Assembly: GCA_020445785.1 (NCBI GenBank)
Contig: JAGRFZ010000142.1
Location: 1-52,152 of the forward strand
Source: Rhodocyclaceae bacterium
GTDB taxonomy: Bacteria > Pseudomonadota > Gammaproteobacteria > Burkholderiales > Rhodocyclaceae
DNA: 52,152 nt
Direction: 5' to 3'
The notes under the pieces were generated by a model, which saw only the letters and a list, made by a program, of their open reading frames with translations, ran no database searches and had not been told where the DNA came from. Position 1 is the stretch's first letter, and every line of letters starts with the position of its first letter. This document shows positions 1 through 7,690 of the stretch, one piece after another. A program made the position numbers and the translations under genes.

Positions 1-175
1 GACAACTATCTTGACGTGCTCCGGGGGTCGGAGGGTGAAAGCTGCGGCGGGCGGAGCGCATGTCGGGATAGGTTCGGCGGCATGTTCGGCGGCGTTGGCC
101 GATGGTGGGCAGCGGGGTAAAGTGGTCGCCGCGTTGCAGCGTCAACGGAGCAGAGAGCGGTGTGAGGCAACTGCC
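1..175. other. Left flank of the insertion sequence, no gene seen
   Basis: High-GC sequence between the window edge and the insertion sequence. The open frames here run into the IS end and look like chance frames in GC-rich DNA; no ribosome binding site, RNA gene or recognisable protein is seen. Confidence 0.5.
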
Positions 176-194
176 GGCCGAGGCCGTGTGAAAA
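176..194 (+). repeat. Left IS end: GGCC target repeat plus inverted repeat
   Basis: GGCC at 176-179 followed by GAGGCCGTGTGAAAA at 180-194. The latter is matched in inverted orientation at 1799-1813 with one mismatch. Confidence 0.7.
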
Positions 195-1813
195 GCCGAA
201 TCGGCGCCTCGATGGCGTCTGTTTCGCCGAGCGACATCCAAGCCACCGAAGTTGTCCAACGGTGTCAAACTTGAGGTCTAGCAATAGATTTGGGAATCAG
301 AGGCGGAGGAAGGCCCCCTCAGGCCCTCATCGCCGCAATCACTGCCTCGCATCCGATCAGTTTCATCACCCGCTTCATGTTGTAGGCGAGCACGTTCAGA
401 CTCATCTCTGTTCTGACGCGCTCCAGGCCCTTGGTCAGGAAGTGCGTCGGCCCCATCCATTCCTTCAGGGTGCCGAACGGGTGCTCGACGGTCCGGCGCC
501 GGATGCGCATGCTCTCAGGCGCGGCATCGAGCCGGGCCTGCATCACCTCCAGTTCCTCTTCGTGCACCCAGCGGGCGATGCGGCGATAGTCACCGGTCGT
601 ACATTGATCCTTGATCGCGCATTGCGGGCAGGAAGAACTCCAGTACTTGTGCATCCGGAGCCGGCCTTCGGTTCGCGTAAAGCGCCAGATCAGCCGCTCT
701 CCGGCGGGGCACACATACTCATCCTGATCGCGGTCGTAGATGAAATCGGAGCGGTCAAAGCGCCCCTCCGCCTTGGCGCCCGACGTATAGCTCTTGGGCA
801 CCAACGGAACGATCCCCGCCTTGTGGCATTCGAGGATTTCCTCGCTCTTGAAGTAGCCCCGGTCGGCGAGCGCGGTGATCGGTTCGACTCGCATGGCCTG
901 GCGAGCCTGCTTGGCCATCCGGCTCAACTGATCCCGGTCCAGGCCCTCGTTGATGACGTCGTGGGCCACAATCAGGTGGTTCTTCGTTTCGACCGCGATC
1001 TGCACGTTGTAGCCGACGATGCCGCTGCCTCGCGTCTTCATCGATCGGGCGTCGGGGTCGGTGAGCGAGATCTGCTTGTCAGGCGTGGCCTCGAGCTGTT
1101 CTCGGATCTCGTCGAGTTCCTTCATCCGCGCCTTCAGCGTCGTGATCTTGTCCTGCAACCGTTCCTTCTTCGCCTCGGCCACTGCCGGTTCCTGCCGATC
1201 CGCCGAGTCCATCTCCACCAGGTAGCGCTCGATGCTCTCCTCGATCTCCTTCATGCGGCGCTCGAGCTTGGCATTCGTGAAGTTTCGGTCGCGGTTGTTC
1301 ACCGCCTTGAACTTGCTGCCATCGATGGCCACCGCCGCCTCGCCGAACAGCCCCAACTCACGACACAGCCCGACGAACCGGCGGCACGCAGCGCGAATTC
1401 CCTTGGGGTTGTCCTTGCGGAAGTCGGCGATCGTCTTGAAGTCAGGGGCAAGGCGACCGAGCAGCCACATCAACTCGATATTGCGCTGCGCTTCGCGTTC
1501 GAGCCGACGACTCGACTGGATCCGATTCAGGTAGCCGTAGATGTAGAGCTTCAGCAACGTCGCCGGGTGGTAGCCAGGACGCCCGGTAACGGCGGCATCG
1601 ACGCCGCCAAAGCCCAGCTTGCGGAGGTTCAGTTCATCGACGAAGACATCGACGACCCGGACAGGATTGCTCTCGGAGACAAAGTCGTCCAGGCTCTCGG
1701 GAAGCAACGCGACCTGGGTCCGACTGGCGCCTTCGATGAATCGCTTCATGGCAGCTATCGCATTGAAAAACAATGCGTATATCATACCGCAAGGGGCGTT
1801 TTCACACAGCCTC
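180..1813 (-). mobile_element. IS1182-like insertion sequence, apparently complete
   Basis: A 1634-bp element with one transposase gene on the minus strand. Its ends are a 15-bp imperfect inverted repeat, GAGGCYGTGTGAAAA, at 180-194 and, inverted, at 1799-1813 (one mismatch). Both ends are flanked by GGCC (176-179 and 1814-1817), which reads as a 4-bp palindromic target duplication. Size, single-gene layout and end sequence fit the IS1182 family. The target duplication suggests an insertion not rearranged since it arrived. The boundaries are read by eye; the repeat could extend one or two bases either way. Confidence 0.75.
319..1749 (-). CDS. IS1182-family transposase
   Basis: Transposase that cuts and joins the ends of the surrounding element, 476 residues from the preferred start. 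The N-terminal part resembles the DUF772 helical domain found in IS5/IS1182 transposases (RPGYHP, LKLYIYGYLNRIQSSR-like stretch). A charged coiled-coil-like insert (about residues 140-210) follows, and then the DDE catalytic core with DGSKFKAVN, TALADRGYF and the C-terminal RRTVEHPFGTLKEWMG block, which supplies the final acidic residue. A Cys-rich patch (SCPQCAIKDQC) precedes the end, as in family members. The start at 1749 (MKRFIEG) is preferred because family proteins begin there; the frame stays open to an ATG at 1785. The gene is intact, so the element may be active. Confidence 0.9.
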   Translation of the reverse strand: MKRFIEGASRTQVALLPESLDDFVSESNPVRVVDVFVDELNLRKLGFGGVDAAVTGRPGYHPATLLKLYIYGYLNRIQSSRRLEREAQRNIELMWLLGRLAPDFKTIADFRKDNPKGIRAACRRFVGLCRELGLFGEAAVAIDGSKFKAVNNRDRNFTNAKLERRMKEIEESIERYLVEMDSADRQEPAVAEAKKERLQDKITTLKARMKELDEIREQLEATPDKQISLTDPDARSMKTRGSGIVGYNVQIAVETKNHLIVAHDVINEGLDRDQLSRMAKQARQAMRVEPITALADRGYFKSEEILECHKAGIVPLVPKSYTSGAKAEGRFDRSDFIYDRDQDEYVCPAGERLIWRFTRTEGRLRMHKYWSSSCPQCAIKDQCTTGDYRRIARWVHEEELEVMQARLDAAPESMRIRRRTVEHPFGTLKEWMGPTHFLTKGLERVRTEMSLNVLAYNMKRVMKLIGCEAVIAAMRA

Positions 1814-1817
1814 GGCC
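1799..1817 (-). repeat. Right IS end: inverted repeat plus GGCC target repeat
   Basis: TTTTCACACAGCCTC at 1799-1813 is the inverse of the left end, followed by GGCC at 1814-1817 matching the GGCC left of the element. Confidence 0.7.
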
Positions 1818-2088
1818 AACTGCGGACAATTGACGACTGGACCGGATAGCTGCCGCTCGTAGATAAGATGTATGCTTCTCAGCTAGAGTGATGGCACCGC
1901 TGCGGCGGTTCAACAAGAGGCGGGTGCTTGCGGGTTTTGCTGTCGGTACATTTTAAACGTAACGACATTTGCTCATTGCAACAATGACTTGAATGCGGCG
2001 TTATTCGAAATTATGAGATATTTGCGCAAACTCACGTGTGACAACAAGTTCTGTGCAGCGAGTAGCAACCCGCAACGCTCCGGAATAT
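1818..2088. other. AT-richer intergenic stretch before the cassette-like genes
   Basis: Composition drops sharply in GC after the IS end. A GTTCAAC (about 1909-1915) and a GTTATTC (about 2001-2007) loosely resemble integron attC core ends, but their arms do not pair convincingly. An open frame extends the acetyltransferase upstream to a GTG at 2038. No clear promoter is seen. Confidence 0.35.
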
Positions 2089-2580
2089 ATGCTAGTGAAA
2101 ATTGAGTACGAGATTATCGGGAGTGATCAGTTTAATGATGCCGTTAGAGATGTGTTCGCGGCACTCCTTCGCAAGCAAGGAAAAGTGAAAGGTGATCTAT
2201 CGAAGAAAGCGGACCGATGCAAAATTGTAGGCATCGCAAGGGTCGATGGTGCGGCGGTGGCTATAGGTGGGATAAAGAAGAAAACAGATTCCGACTTTTC
2301 AGAGGGGAAAGCAGGAGTTCCCGATCTCGCAGAAGCGTTTGACTGGGAGTTGGGCTACTTGTACACGGAAGCAGAACAGTGCGGACGGGGTATCGCGTCG
2401 ACGATTACTCGCTTGCTGGTGGATGCATACGGTCATGGGAACCTAATGGCATCGACCGAGATAGCAGCCAATCCCGCAATGGTTCGAATTCTTGAAAAAC
2501 TAGGTTTCCGGCTTTATGGTAAGCCGTGGAAGAGCAGTATCCATGACAATTACCTTGGGCTATTCCTGAAATTTCAATGA
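2089..2580 (+). CDS. GNAT-family N-acetyltransferase
   Basis: Putative acetyl-CoA-dependent N-acetyltransferase of unknown substrate, 163 residues. The second half carries the GNAT core: ELGYLYTEAEQCGRGIASTI gives the beta4 strand and the Q/R-x-x-G-x-G/A acetyl-CoA loop, and EIAANPAMVRILEKLGF is the typical C-terminal helix with the Asn before the final strand. The start at the ATG of 2089 (MLVKIEYEI) is chosen because family members begin near this point; an in-frame GTG at 2038 would add 17 residues and neither has a strong ribosome binding site. Base composition is much lower in GC than the core genes, and the gene sits in a cassette-like block between an insertion sequence and an attC-like repeat, suggesting horizontal acquisition. 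Confidence 0.8.
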   Translation: MLVKIEYEIIGSDQFNDAVRDVFAALLRKQGKVKGDLSKKADRCKIVGIARVDGAAVAIGGIKKKTDSDFSEGKAGVPDLAEAFDWELGYLYTEAEQCGRGIASTITRLLVDAYGHGNLMASTEIAANPAMVRILEKLGFRLYGKPWKSSIHDNYLGLFLKFQ

Positions 2581-2634
2581 GCGCGTCCGTTATGAACCGG
2601 CAAGCACATGACTTTACGTTGAGTTTCAGAAGGC

Positions 2635-3585
2635 ATGCAGTCGTCAATCTTCACCGTTAATGACTCTCCATACTGCCTCTGGGAAGCTGACGTGGCTGAC
2701 CGCAATCGTGCCTTCTTGGATGGCCTTGATCCCGAATATTTCTCGTACTTGCTTGACACGTACATTGAGACTGAGGATGAGAAGCGCAGTCTTGTCGCTC
2801 TAAAGATTGCTCTCCACCATTCGATCGAGACCTTATTCTCTCTGCTGGGCGCGTTCGTTCAGGCGCCTGATTGCGCGTACGCGTGGATCGCCAAATGTTC
2901 GAACGCCGACCTTCGTACATTTGTCGATCGTGTCACGCGGGGCGACGCTAGCTTGATTTCAAAGCTTCGCTTGCCTGACATTTCGTGGAAATCCGTTGCC
3001 AGAGCGGCTTTCAATGCCTACCAACCGGGCACAGAACGCCAAGCGCAGACGGTTCATCGGTTTGCATCGCTCTGGCGCGCTCTCTCCCATGAACTGTTGG
3101 ATCAGGCGGCAATTGACGAGTACAACGCACTTAAGCACGGCTTCAGAATTAGATCAGGCGGATTCGCACTTGCCATTGGCACTGAGCATCAGTACGGGAT
3201 TCCGCCTCCGGACTCCGAGATGCATATGATCGGCAAATCTGATCATGGCGTGACATTCCTCAAGATTGAAAATATGGCTGGCGGCCGCCTAGGTCCGCAC
3301 ATCCGATCTCGTCAGACGTCAGTCAATTGGTCTACCGAGCGAGTGATCCTGCAGTTTCAATTGGTGGGGATGTCTATCAATAATGTCGTCTCTGGGTTAA
3401 AGGTTCTCAACGGTTATCCGGCCAGCACTTGCAAATTCCTGCGCCCACAAGAGGACGCAGACTTTGACGTGCCCTGGCAGTACAGTGTCGGTGTAACTAG
3501 CGCCAACTTCGATTTCGTACTGGACGAGGACGGATTACCGCCAGTGACAAAGGCGGAACTCCTCGCCAAGCTTCGTAGCAAGTGA
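2635..3585 (+). CDS. Hypothetical protein, cassette-borne, family not recognised
   Basis: A 316-residue soluble-looking protein with no signal peptide or membrane helix that I can see. The N-terminal half is helical with a conserved-looking LKIALHHSIETLFSLLGAF segment; the middle has EYNALKHGFRIRSGG, reminiscent of HEPN-like or abortive-infection-type helical proteins, but I cannot name a family. The ATG at 2635 is preceded by a short AAGG. GC content is lower than the chromosomal core. The stop codon lies one base upstream of the attC-like inverted repeat, the expected position of a cassette gene relative to its recombination site. A defence role is possible from context only. Confidence 0.7.
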   Translation: MQSSIFTVNDSPYCLWEADVADRNRAFLDGLDPEYFSYLLDTYIETEDEKRSLVALKIALHHSIETLFSLLGAFVQAPDCAYAWIAKCSNADLRTFVDRVTRGDASLISKLRLPDISWKSVARAAFNAYQPGTERQAQTVHRFASLWRALSHELLDQAAIDEYNALKHGFRIRSGGFALAIGTEHQYGIPPPDSEMHMIGKSDHGVTFLKIENMAGGRLGPHIRSRQTSVNWSTERVILQFQLVGMSINNVVSGLKVLNGYPASTCKFLRPQEDADFDVPWQYSVGVTSANFDFVLDEDGLPPVTKAELLAKLRSK

Positions 3586-3586
3586 A

Positions 3587-3662
3587 ACCAAACGGTTGGG
3601 GCCTATCCTTCGCGGCAAGAGCGGAACTCGGTGGCGCGAGGGATAGGCCTCAACCGTTAGGT
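3587..3662. other. attC-like integron recombination site
   Basis: A 76-bp inverted repeat whose arms (3587-3614 and 3635-3662) match over 28 positions with three mismatches. The outer ends read ACCAAAC and GTTAGGT, fitting the attC core pattern RYYYAAC (one deviation) and GTTRRRY (exact). It begins just after a stop codon and ends 14 bases before the next gene, as in an integron cassette array. No T run follows, so an ordinary terminator is less likely, although two of the mismatches are G-T pairs on the top strand and the usual extrahelical bases are not obvious, which weakens the attC reading. Confidence 0.55.
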
Positions 3663-3676
3663 GTGTAAGCCAGCAG

Positions 3677-4549
3677 GTGATAACGGATAGAAGCAATTAT
3701 TGGAGAGGGCCCTTGGCAAAGGTAAGTCTTTTCGACAATAGAGTCATCAGGCAATTCCTTGAAGTTGTGTCTGTAATAAGCGTAGTGGCGTCGCTCGCGT
3801 TTTTATTTATTGAGATACCTAAAGGTCTGAAGCTTGCGGTCGGCGCCATATTTCTTATTGCGCTTCTAGTTGTTTATGTTTTTCTGTGGTGGCGATCCAG
3901 TAACCTGGAGCAGATCCATATAAAAATCGAAGAAAGCGATGTCACAATTAAAAAAGGAGATATATTCGAACAGGCGGGTTTCAAGGCTATAGCCTTTAAT
4001 GTGTATTTTGATACACAGGTGGATGATAAAATTATCTCAAGTGCGTCACTCAACGGCATCTTCATTAAAGACCATCTCGACATGGCTATTGCCGATCTTG
4101 ATCGCCATATAGAAAACTATGCTTTCGAGAGTGACGACATAGTTGGCGAAAACACAGAAAGAAGGACTGGGAAGAAGAAGCGCTTCGAGATTGGGGCCAT
4201 TTGTATTTTTGGCGAGTATCTTTTGACGGCATTCTCAAAATTTGATGATAAGGATCGCGCCTGGCTAACGATGCCAGAATATCTTGGCTTTCTTATTAAT
4301 TTCTGGGATAGGGTGAATCGAGTTTACGCACAAAGAAGTGTTTCGGTTCCTATTTTTGGATCAGGGATAACGCGCATCAAAGAGCACAAGAATATCAGTG
4401 ATGAAGATCTACTTAAGATAATGCTTTGGACGTTCAGGATAAGTGAAATGCGCTTTAAGTATCCAGCAAAACTAACCATAATTATTCACTCAGGAAAAAT
4501 GGACATCATTAATCTGCTTGATATCAAATCGGCCAATAACGGCTTGTAA
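3677..4549 (+). CDS. thsA: Type II Thoeris effector ThsA: two membrane helices plus Macro-like domain
   Basis: Likely membrane effector of a Thoeris anti-phage system: the partner TIR protein makes a nucleotide signal on infection, the Macro-like domain senses it, and the membrane part disrupts the envelope. Visible features are two hydrophobic helices at about residues 28-46 and 52-72, then a soluble domain from about residue 79 with IKKGDIFEQAGFKAIAFNVY, which resembles the Macro nucleotide-binding start. Length (290 residues) and order fit the TM-TM-Macro ThsA type. The start could be the GTG at 3677 or a TTG at 3713, which has a better ribosome binding site (GGAGAGGG). thsB follows 61 bp downstream. 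Low GC and the preceding attC-like repeat point to a transferred cassette. The Macro assignment is by motif and neighbour, not by search. Confidence 0.75.
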   Translation: MITDRSNYWRGPLAKVSLFDNRVIRQFLEVVSVISVVASLAFLFIEIPKGLKLAVGAIFLIALLVVYVFLWWRSSNLEQIHIKIEESDVTIKKGDIFEQAGFKAIAFNVYFDTQVDDKIISSASLNGIFIKDHLDMAIADLDRHIENYAFESDDIVGENTERRTGKKKRFEIGAICIFGEYLLTAFSKFDDKDRAWLTMPEYLGFLINFWDRVNRVYAQRSVSVPIFGSGITRIKEHKNISDEDLLKIMLWTFRISEMRFKYPAKLTIIIHSGKMDIINLLDIKSANNGL

Positions 4550-4574
4550 GTGTTAGCGTCAAAAAATACCGTCC

Positions 4575-4589
4575 TGCATTGGGAATGCA
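4575..4589 (+). other. Small hairpin between thsA and thsB
   Basis: TGCATT and AATGCA around a GGG loop form a perfect 6-bp stem 21 bases upstream of the thsB start; it is followed by a GGAG ribosome binding site. It may tune the ratio of the two proteins or be chance. Confidence 0.35.
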
Positions 4590-4610
4590 TGACATCGTAT
4601 CGGAGTAGAG

Positions 4611-5180
4611 ATGGCATATCGTAATGGAAACTATTCAGCATTCTATGTCAACGAACCATTTACTGAAGGAGGTCTGGGGGCACATGCGACGAGAGACTTT
4701 GTAAGCTACAGTATGCTCAGGGCTTGGAAAGGAAAGGACTCTGATTTTCCATTTAACGATTCTCACAATAAAAATTACAATGTTAGGGACAGCAGTGATT
4801 GGGAAAGTACTTTAAAGCCAAGAATTAGAGAGAGGCTAAGAAATTCTAAGAATATAGTGCTGTTCTTAAGCTCGGTAACAAAGAGCTCTAAAGCAATTCG
4901 TGAGGAGATTGAGTACGGCATAAACACATTAGGCCTGCCGGTTATAGTTGTCTATCCTGAGTTTGCGGAAAAGTCTGACATTATTAACTGCCAGTCGAAA
5001 ACGTTCAAGAAGCAGATAAAAGACCTTTGGGATAAGTTACCGAAATTCCGTGATTCAATGGATTCAGTGCCAACTCTACACATTCCCAACAAGAAGGCAC
5101 TGATCGAAAAGGCACTTAAGGATAGTGACTTTATGGTGAATACAAAGAAGAATGCAGCCAAGTCCTTTTATCCGTGCTAA
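4611..5180 (+). CDS. thsB: Thoeris ThsB, TIR-like domain protein
   Basis: Likely infection sensor and signal-producing enzyme of the Thoeris pair; in this family the TIR domain uses NAD+ to make an ADP-ribose-type messenger that activates ThsA. The protein has 189 residues. Characteristic ThsB features are the N-terminal MAYRNGNYSAFYV, the FPFNDSHNKNYNVRDSSDWE block and RNSKNIVLFLSSVT, then REEIEYGINTLGLPVIVVYP, where the Glu at 98 or 99 is the probable catalytic residue. It matches the DUF1863/ThsB TIR-like family (PF08937) as I know it. The ATG has a good GGAG at -10. Gene order thsA-thsB within one low-GC unit supports co-transfer and co-expression. Confidence 0.85.
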   Translation: MAYRNGNYSAFYVNEPFTEGGLGAHATRDFVSYSMLRAWKGKDSDFPFNDSHNKNYNVRDSSDWESTLKPRIRERLRNSKNIVLFLSSVTKSSKAIREEIEYGINTLGLPVIVVYPEFAEKSDIINCQSKTFKKQIKDLWDKLPKFRDSMDSVPTLHIPNKKALIEKALKDSDFMVNTKKNAAKSFYPC

Positions 5181-5201
5181 TTCACTGCGGGAGAAAGGGG
5201 G

Positions 5202-5345
5202 GCCTAACAAGCGGCCGCTAGGGACTGCATTACGCGCTACGTTTTATGCAACCCCAGAGCCTGCCGCTGAGTGTCGGCTTTTCGATATGACGATGGGCCG
5301 CTTCGGGTCGAATGCAGTCCTACAAGCCGTGACGCTTGGTGCTCA
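5202..5345. other. Degenerate attC-like site after thsB
   Basis: GCCTAACAAGC at 5202-5212 is an exact RYYYAAC start in the typical attC context. An arm containing GGGACTGCATT (5220-5230) is mirrored by AATGCAGTCC (5311-5320), and AAGC/GCTT pair further out (5209-5212 with about 5334-5337). The expected GTTRRRY end is not preserved (GGTGCTC instead), so the site would be decayed or truncated. At about 144 bp it is at the long end for attC sites. Confidence 0.4.
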
Positions 5346-5638
5346 CGAAATTCGCAGAAATCAAAGGGTCAGGTCTCGTATTGTAAACGATGGCGGTCAT
5401 CGGCGCGCCTGCAGTTCGATCTGCTTGCGCTCGCTTGATCGCAATGAGCCGAATGGAACGCTCAGCCGATGTGCTGTCGGCGCGCAGGGGCCTGAGCAAC
5501 TTGGACCTCTCGCCAAGCTGCCCCGTTGGATTCTTCACGAGGAGAGCGGCGGGCGTGAGTCGAGGGCGGTACTGCAAGACGCTTCAGCCCGCTCAGCATT
5601 CGCGTGACGGCGCAGTGTCGTATGGCGCGATTCCGGCC
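5346..5638. other. Gene-poor gap between the cassette block and pilU
   Basis: About 290 bases in which GC returns to the chromosomal level. The open frames crossing it have no family match or convincing start. It contains the probable transcription end of the pilU operon, but no clear terminator hairpin was found. Confidence 0.4.
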
Positions 5639-6832
5639 TCAGTCGTAGCTCGCGTTGCCGTCGATGTGCAGGGTGAATTCCTTGAACGATGCTTCGCCGT
5701 CGCTCTCGGCGCTGTCGAGTTCGATCGTGGGCGCCTTGGGTTCCTCGATCGGCTTGCCGGGCTTGCTGGCGCCGAATTCGGAGTTGTTGATGAGCCACGA
5801 AAGGTTGGTCGGCGAGTCGGCGTGGGAAAGGGCTTCCTCGAGCGAGATCGTGCCTTCCTTGTAGAGGCGGTAGAGGTCGTGCTCGAAGGTCTGCGATCCG
5901 GGGGCGAGCGATTGTTCCATCGCTTCCTTGATCTCCGAGAGTTCACCGCGCTCGACCAGTTCGGCGACGTGGCGGGTGTTCATCAGGATCTCGACCGCGG
6001 GGATGCGTTTGCCGTCGGGCTTGCGCACCAGCCGCTGCGAGACTACCGCCTTGAGGGCGACCGCGAGGTCGAGATAGAGCAGCGGCCGGTTTTCCAGCGG
6101 GAAGAAGTTCACGATCCGGTTCAGCGCGTGGTAAGCGTTGTTGGCGTGCAGCGTGGCGAGGCACAGGTGGCCGGTCTGGGCGTAGGCCAGCGCCGCCTGC
6201 ATGGTCTCGCGGTCGCGGATCTCGCCGATCAGGATGCAGTCCGGCGCCTGGCGCATGGCGTTCTTCAGGGCTTCGTGCCAGCCCTTGGTGTCGAGGCCGA
6301 TCTCGCGCTGGTTGACCACCGAGCGCTTGTGCTTGAACAGGTATTCGATCGGATCTTCGACGGTCAGGATGTGGCCGGTGCGGTTTTCGTTGCGATGGTC
6401 GAGCATCGCCGCCATCGTCGTCGACTTGCCGGAGCCGGTGGCGCCGACCACCAGCACCAGGCCGCGCTTTTCGAGCACCACGTCGGACAGCACCTCGGGC
6501 AGTCCGAGATTTTCGAGCTTCGGGATGTCGCCTTGGATGAAGCGCACCACCACGCCGATGGTGTTGCGCTGGTAGAAGACGTTGACCCGGAAATTGCCCA
6601 GATCGCGGCGGCCGAACGAGAGGTTCAGTTCCTTGTCCCGTTCGAACTGGGCGATCTGCTCCGCCGCCATCATTTCATAGACCATGCGCTGGATCATCGG
6701 CGGGTCCATGACCTGCTGATTCACCGGCACGCTGTTGCCCTCGATCTTGATGTGAATCGGTGCTCCGGCCGAAATGAAGATGTCCGATGCGTTCTTTTCG
6801 GCCATCAGCTGGAACAGCTTGTCGAGGATCAT
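5639..6832 (-). CDS. pilU: Type IV pilus retraction ATPase PilU
   Basis: Cytoplasmic hexameric ATPase of the PilT/PilU group that helps depolymerise type IV pili. The 397 residues include an N-terminal PAS-like domain (ASDIFISAGAPIHIKI), Walker A GATGSGKST at 130-138, the Asp box HILTVEDPIEY, Walker B CILIGEIRDRETM and the His box GHLCLATLHANNAYHALNR. PilU rather than PilT is suggested by MILDKLFQLMAEKNASDIF and by the C-terminal extension beyond the core, which ends in an acidic low-complexity tail. It lies 25 bp downstream of dapD in the same direction, without pilT beside it, so it probably shares the dap operon transcript and needs a pilT elsewhere. Confidence 0.9.
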   Translation of the reverse strand: MILDKLFQLMAEKNASDIFISAGAPIHIKIEGNSVPVNQQVMDPPMIQRMVYEMMAAEQIAQFERDKELNLSFGRRDLGNFRVNVFYQRNTIGVVVRFIQGDIPKLENLGLPEVLSDVVLEKRGLVLVVGATGSGKSTTMAAMLDHRNENRTGHILTVEDPIEYLFKHKRSVVNQREIGLDTKGWHEALKNAMRQAPDCILIGEIRDRETMQAALAYAQTGHLCLATLHANNAYHALNRIVNFFPLENRPLLYLDLAVALKAVVSQRLVRKPDGKRIPAVEILMNTRHVAELVERGELSEIKEAMEQSLAPGSQTFEHDLYRLYKEGTISLEEALSHADSPTNLSWLINNSEFGASKPGKPIEEPKAPTIELDSAESDGEASFKEFTLHIDGNASYD

Positions 6833-6857
6833 GGGCAGGCTCCGGGTCGGGTGCTCG

Positions 6858-7676
6858 TCAGGTGCGCAGCAATTCGTTGATGCCGGTCTTCGCGCGGGTC
6901 TTGGCGTCGACCTTCTTGACGATTACGGCGCAATACAGGCTGTACTTGCCATCAGCCGACGGAAGGTTGCCTGAGACGACGACCGAGCCGGCCGGCACCC
7001 GCCCGTAGTGGACTTCGCCGGTCTCGCGGTCGTAGATCTTGGTGCTCTGGCCGATATACACGCCCATCGAGATCACCGAGTTCTCTTCGACGACGACGCC
7101 TTCGACGATCTCGGAGCGGGCGCCGACGAAGCAGTTGTCTTCGATGATCACCGGGCCGGCCTGCACCGGCTCGAGCACGCCGCCGATGCCGACACCGCCC
7201 GAAAGATGCACGTTCTCGCCGATCTGGGCGCAGGAGCCGACGGTGGCCCAGGTGTCCACCATGGTGCCGCGGCCGACGTAGGCGCCGATGTTCACGTAGG
7301 AGGGCATCAGCACCACGTCGGGGGCGATAAAGCTGCCGCGGCGGGCAGTCGCCGGCGGCACCACGCGGAAGCCGCCGTCGCGGAAGCGGGCTTCGTCGTA
7401 GCTGGCGAACTTGGTGTCCACCTTGTCCCAGTACTGGGTGGCGCCGCCCGGCATCAACTGGTTGTCGCGCAGGCGGAAGGAGATCAGCACGGCCTTCTTG
7501 ACCCACTGGTTGACGACCCACTGGCCGTCCTTTTTCTCGGCGACCCGCAGCGAGCCGTCGTCGAGGCCGGCGATGACCTGCTCGACCGCGTCGCGGACCT
7601 CGGCCGGAGCCGAGGTGGGGGACAGCGTGGAACGGGCCTCGAAGGCCTCTTCGATGAGGGTTTGCAGATTGGGCAT
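6858..7676 (-). CDS. dapD: Tetrahydrodipicolinate N-succinyltransferase
   Basis: Transfers a succinyl group from succinyl-CoA to tetrahydrodipicolinate in the succinylase branch of lysine and diaminopimelate synthesis (EC 2.3.1.117). The 272-residue protein has an N-terminal helical domain ([16 protein letters not shown]) and the left-handed beta-helix of hexapeptide repeats in the middle ([32 protein letters not shown]). The start at 7676 is chosen over longer frames because [10 protein letters not shown] is the family beginning. It lies 14 bp after dapC and 25 bp before pilU, so the three are likely one transcript. Confidence 0.95.
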   Translation of the reverse strand: MPNLQTLIEEAFEARSTLSPTSAPAEVRDAVEQVIAGLDDGSLRVAEKKDGQWVVNQWVKKAVLISFRLRDNQLMPGGATQYWDKVDTKFASYDEARFRDGGFRVVPPATARRGSFIAPDVVLMPSYVNIGAYVGRGTMVDTWATVGSCAQIGENVHLSGGVGIGGVLEPVQAGPVIIEDNCFVGARSEIVEGVVVEENSVISMGVYIGQSTKIYDRETGEVHYGRVPAGSVVVSGNLPSADGKYSLYCAVIVKKVDAKTRAKTGINELLRT

Positions 7677-7690
7677 GGGATCGGTCCAGG

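Noticed and set aside
262-1833. Long plus-strand open frame opposite the transposase (523 codons)
   Set aside because: It mirrors the transposase gene with no family motif; the minus-strand protein has full transposase signatures.
1909-2007. GTTCAAC ... GTTATTC as a possible attC before the acetyltransferase
   Set aside because: The arms do not pair and the second end departs from GTTRRRY.
2618-2624. GTTGAGT as a possible attC end between the acetyltransferase and the next gene
   Set aside because: It fits GTTRRRY but no matching upstream arm was found.
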